Origin: Planctomycetota bacterium
GTDB lineage: Bacteria > Planctomycetota > UBA1135 > GCA-002686595
Length of the DNA: 7,790 bases
Assembly (NCBI GenBank): GCA_029259675.1
Contig: JAJDES010000265.1
Span: forward strand, 1-7,790
Reading direction: 5' to 3'
In this document: piece by piece, positions 5,705 through 7,790 of the stretch
How positions within the stretch are numbered: position 1 is the stretch's first letter
How the letters are laid out: each line of letters starts with the position of its first letter
Made by a program: the position numbers and the translations under genes
Notes under the pieces: model-generated
Databases searched by the model: none
Seen by the model: the letters and a program-made list of their open reading frames with translations, nothing else
What the model was told of the DNA's origin: nothing

Positions 5705-6686
5705 GCTCCCCACCGCTAACCTGGCCGCCATCATGAGCTCCGCACACGCACAAAGTCCGATCGAGCGCGTCCGCGCCCACTTGCTGCAACTACAAGACGA
5801 TATTTGCGCCGCTCTCGAACAATATGACGGGGATGCGCTCTTTTCCCGCAAGGTGCTTGAAGGCGAGCGTGGCGGGCTGGCTCGACCGCGCGTGCTCGAC
5901 GGCGGACCCAGGCTCGAACGGGCTGCGGTTAATTTTTCCCACAGCAAGGGCGTGAACTTGCCCGCGGCGGCGACCGAACGAAAACCCGAACTCGCCGGTC
6001 GGCAATTCCAAGCGGCCTCGGTTTCCCTGATTGTTCATCCGCGCAATCCGCGCATCCCCACCTGCCACGCCAATTTTCGATTCTTCGTGGCCGAGGGCGG
6101 AGCGGGCCAAGCGGATGTTTGGTGGTTCGGGGGCGGCTTCGATTTGACGCCCTATTACGGCTACCGCGAAGACGCCGTGCATTGGCATCGCATGGCCGCC
6201 GAAGCTTGCGACGGCTTTGGCAAAGGCTTGTATGAAGAGTTGAAACAGCAGTGCGATCAATACTTCTACTTGCCCCACCGCAAGGAAGCGCGCGGGGTCG
6301 GCGGGATTTTTTACGACGACTACGATCGCGGCGGCTTCGAACGCGCCTTCGAATTTCACCAAAGCACGAGCGCGCATTTCCTGCTGGCCTATTTGCCCAT
6401 TATCGATCGCCGGCACGACGTACCGTTCAGCGAGTCGGAGCGCGAATTCCAGTTGTACCGGCGCGGCCGCTACGTTGAGTTCAACTTGCTTTACGACCGC
6501 GGCACGAAATTCGGATTGCAAGCGGGCAGTCGCACGGAATCGCTGCTCGCGTCCTTGCCTCCGATTGTGCACTGGCGCTACGACTTTCAACCCGAGCCCG
6601 GAAGCCCCGAGCACGAATTAACGGACTTCTTTCTTCAACCACAGGATTGGCTCGCCGTGCAGGCGGGATCCGCTCAATCAAGCTGA
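5703..6686 (+). CDS. hemF: Oxygen-dependent coproporphyrinogen III oxidase (HemF, EC 1.3.3.3)
   Basis: HemF uses O2 to decarboxylate two propionates of coproporphyrinogen III to vinyl groups, giving protoporphyrinogen IX in haem synthesis, in the cytoplasm. The protein aligns through its whole length with E. coli HemF as I know it: VNFSH, PAAAT.RKPELAGR, VSLIVHPRNPRIPTCHANFRF, VWWFGGGFDLTPYYG, HWHR, YFYLPHRKEARGVGGIF, QLYRRGRYVEFNLLYDRGT, FGLQAGSRTES and LPPIVHWRYD. Counting from the ATG at 5733, Ser98, His102, His112, His152 and His182 correspond to the conserved E. coli Ser92, His96, His106, His145 and His175. I chose ATG 5703 (327 aa) because AGGA lies nine bases upstream. ATG 5733 (317 aa) fits the family length better but has no ribosome site. 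A longer in-frame extension to 5469 would overlap the divergent protease gene. The N-terminal GGGG loop of E. coli reads GGLA here. The peptidase gene follows after five bases. Confidence 0.96.
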   Translation: MLPTANLAAIMSSAHAQSPIERVRAHLLQLQDDICAALEQYDGDALFSRKVLEGERGGLARPRVLDGGPRLERAAVNFSHSKGVNLPAAATERKPELAGRQFQAASVSLIVHPRNPRIPTCHANFRFFVAEGGAGQADVWWFGGGFDLTPYYGYREDAVHWHRMAAEACDGFGKGLYEELKQQCDQYFYLPHRKEARGVGGIFYDDYDRGGFERAFEFHQSTSAHFLLAYLPIIDRRHDVPFSESEREFQLYRRGRYVEFNLLYDRGTKFGLQAGSRTESLLASLPPIVHWRYDFQPEPGSPEHELTDFFLQPQDWLAVQAGSAQSS

Positions 6687-6691
6687 ACTCC

Positions 6692-7790
6692 ATGGGCCAC
6701 TACACGTCACGCATCCGCCCCAAGTCCGAAGTTTCCGCTCGCCTCCAGCTTGGACGGCTCGCAAAGCTGTCCCCCCTCGCAATCCTCGGTCTTTGCAGCC
6801 TGAGTTGCACATCGCCGCTCTTGCCCGCGCCCGAACATGTCCAAGCGCAGCGGCTGCGGGACAATCCAGTCGCCGGCAGCCAGGGACTCGGCGATCCCTA
6901 CTTTCCCGAGTTGGGCAACGGCGGTTATCAAGTCGAGCACTATGACTTGGCGCTGGATGTGGACATGGAAACCGATCAACTCGACGGCACGGCCAAGATT
7001 TTGGCCGAGGTTACGACCGTCGCACCCCTGGCAAGTTTCAGTCTCGACTTCTCCGGCTTGATCGTGCAGGAAGTTTTGATTGGTGAAGAGCCGGCCAAGT
7101 TCACCCGCGAGGCCAACGAGCTCCTGATTGAGCCGGCGACTCCGCTGGAGGCGGGTGCGCAGTTCCTTGCGACGATTCGCTACACCGGCCGGCCCCTTGG
7201 AATGAAGGCCGAGGGCATCCCCGTCGATCGCATTGGTTGGGTCCGCTTCGATACGGGTGTGCTCACACTAAGCGAGCCCAATGGGTCCGCTTCTTGGTAC
7301 CCGGTCAACGATCACCCACTCGACAAGGCCACCTATGATTTTCGCATCACGGTGGATGACCCTTGGGTTGTCGCCGCGAATGGTTTGCTGATTGACAAGT
7401 CCACGAAGAATGGACGCTCTTGCTTTCATTTCCGCGCTTCCGACCCGATGGCCAGTTACTTGACCACAGTCAACATCGGAGAATTCGAAATCGTCAAGGA
7501 GGAGGGGCCGGGCGGCTTGCCCCTGACGCATTACTATCCGGCCGGAGTCAGCGAAGCCACCAAAGCGAAATTCGATGTCACCCCGGGGCAAATCGAATTT
7601 TACAGCAAGCACTTCGGGCCCTACCCCTTCGAGTGCTTCGGCGCTGTCGTCAGCGATGAGTACTTAGGCGGTGCGCTCGAAACCCAAACACTGCCGGTTT
7701 ACGGCCGCCGCGGTCGCAGGGATTCGACCATCGCCCACGAGCTCGCCCACCAGTGGTTCGGCAATTCGGTCAGCCCGGCTTCCTGGAAGG
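6692..7790 (+). CDS. Exported M1-family zinc metallopeptidase (aminopeptidase N-like), partial, C-terminus outside window
   Basis: I read this frame from ATG 6692 to the right edge: 366 codons without a stop. Residues 1-25 are a long basic N-region, 26-38 a hydrophobic core, and Cys39 follows LCSLSC, a poor match to a lipobox. So it is either a lipoprotein or a Sec/anchor substrate. Residues about 75-270 match the M1 N-terminal beta domain (VEHYDLALDVDMETDQLDG, SWYPVNDHPLDKATY, VVAANG, MASYLTTVNIGEF). The catalytic domain begins near 275: YSKHFGPYPF (304-313), the substrate-binding GGALETQT (326-333) in place of the commoner GxMEN/GGMExQT, and the zinc motif HELAHQWFG (349-357). The third zinc ligand, a Glu about 18 residues later, lies beyond the window. 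It would trim peptides outside the cytoplasm. The ATG is five bases after the hemF stop and has no strong ribosome site, so coupling is likely. Confidence 0.93.
   Translation, partial: MGHYTSRIRPKSEVSARLQLGRLAKLSPLAILGLCSLSCTSPLLPAPEHVQAQRLRDNPVAGSQGLGDPYFPELGNGGYQVEHYDLALDVDMETDQLDGTAKILAEVTTVAPLASFSLDFSGLIVQEVLIGEEPAKFTREANELLIEPATPLEAGAQFLATIRYTGRPLGMKAEGIPVDRIGWVRFDTGVLTLSEPNGSASWYPVNDHPLDKATYDFRITVDDPWVVAANGLLIDKSTKNGRSCFHFRASDPMASYLTTVNIGEFEIVKEEGPGGLPLTHYYPAGVSEATKAKFDVTPGQIEFYSKHFGPYPFECFGAVVSDEYLGGALETQTLPVYGRRGRRDSTIAHELAHQWFGNSVSPASWK

Noticed and set aside
5790..6614. 274-codon open frame on the minus strand
   Set aside because: It lies wholly antisense to hemF, which is conserved over its entire length; the frame is a by-product of hemF codon bias.

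Overview
The window looks like a piece of a bacterial chromosome, most likely from a Planctomycetota-type or similar PVC-group bacterium. The reasons are circumstantial: two HtrA-like PDZ proteins in tandem, a very large membrane-anchored beta-rich protein with carboxypeptidase-regulatory-like modules, a dockerin-like calcium loop remnant, many exported proteins, and few clear Shine-Dalgarno sites. No marker gene fixes the taxonomy. No tRNA, rRNA, CRISPR array, transposase or integrase was seen.

Layout. Bases 1-2213 (minus) are one uninterrupted reading frame that runs off the left edge: at least 737 residues of an exported, N-terminally anchored protein of unknown function. Bases 2214-2535 are mostly non-coding, with one doubtful small frame and one imperfect hairpin. 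Bases 2536-2871 (minus) encode a 111-residue secreted protein. Bases 2872-3217 hold no intact gene, only a dockerin-like fragment, a doubtful 47-codon frame and a short perfect hairpin. Bases 3218-5541 (minus) are a two-gene operon joined by a TAATG overlap. The upstream gene is a membrane-anchored trypsin-fold serine protease with a complete His/Asp/Ser triad and a C-terminal PDZ domain. The downstream gene is a degenerate relative that has lost the His, has Cys in place of the Ser, and carries its PDZ domain inside the protease fold. A divergent intergenic stretch (5542-5702) separates this operon from a plus-strand pair: hemF (aerobic coproporphyrinogen III oxidase) and, 5 bases later, an exported M1-family metallopeptidase cut by the right edge.

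How the parts fit. Three of the six clear genes concern extracytoplasmic proteolysis or protein handling: an active protease, a probable pseudoprotease partner and an M1 peptidase. Two more encode exported proteins of unknown role. HemF is a cytoplasmic haem-biosynthesis enzyme that implies oxygen exposure; its closeness to the peptidase suggests co-transcription but no shared pathway.

The most interesting object is the coupled active/inactive HtrA-like pair, in particular the Cys-containing, His-less protein with the nested PDZ domain. Both edge genes are partial, so their full architectures cannot be judged here.
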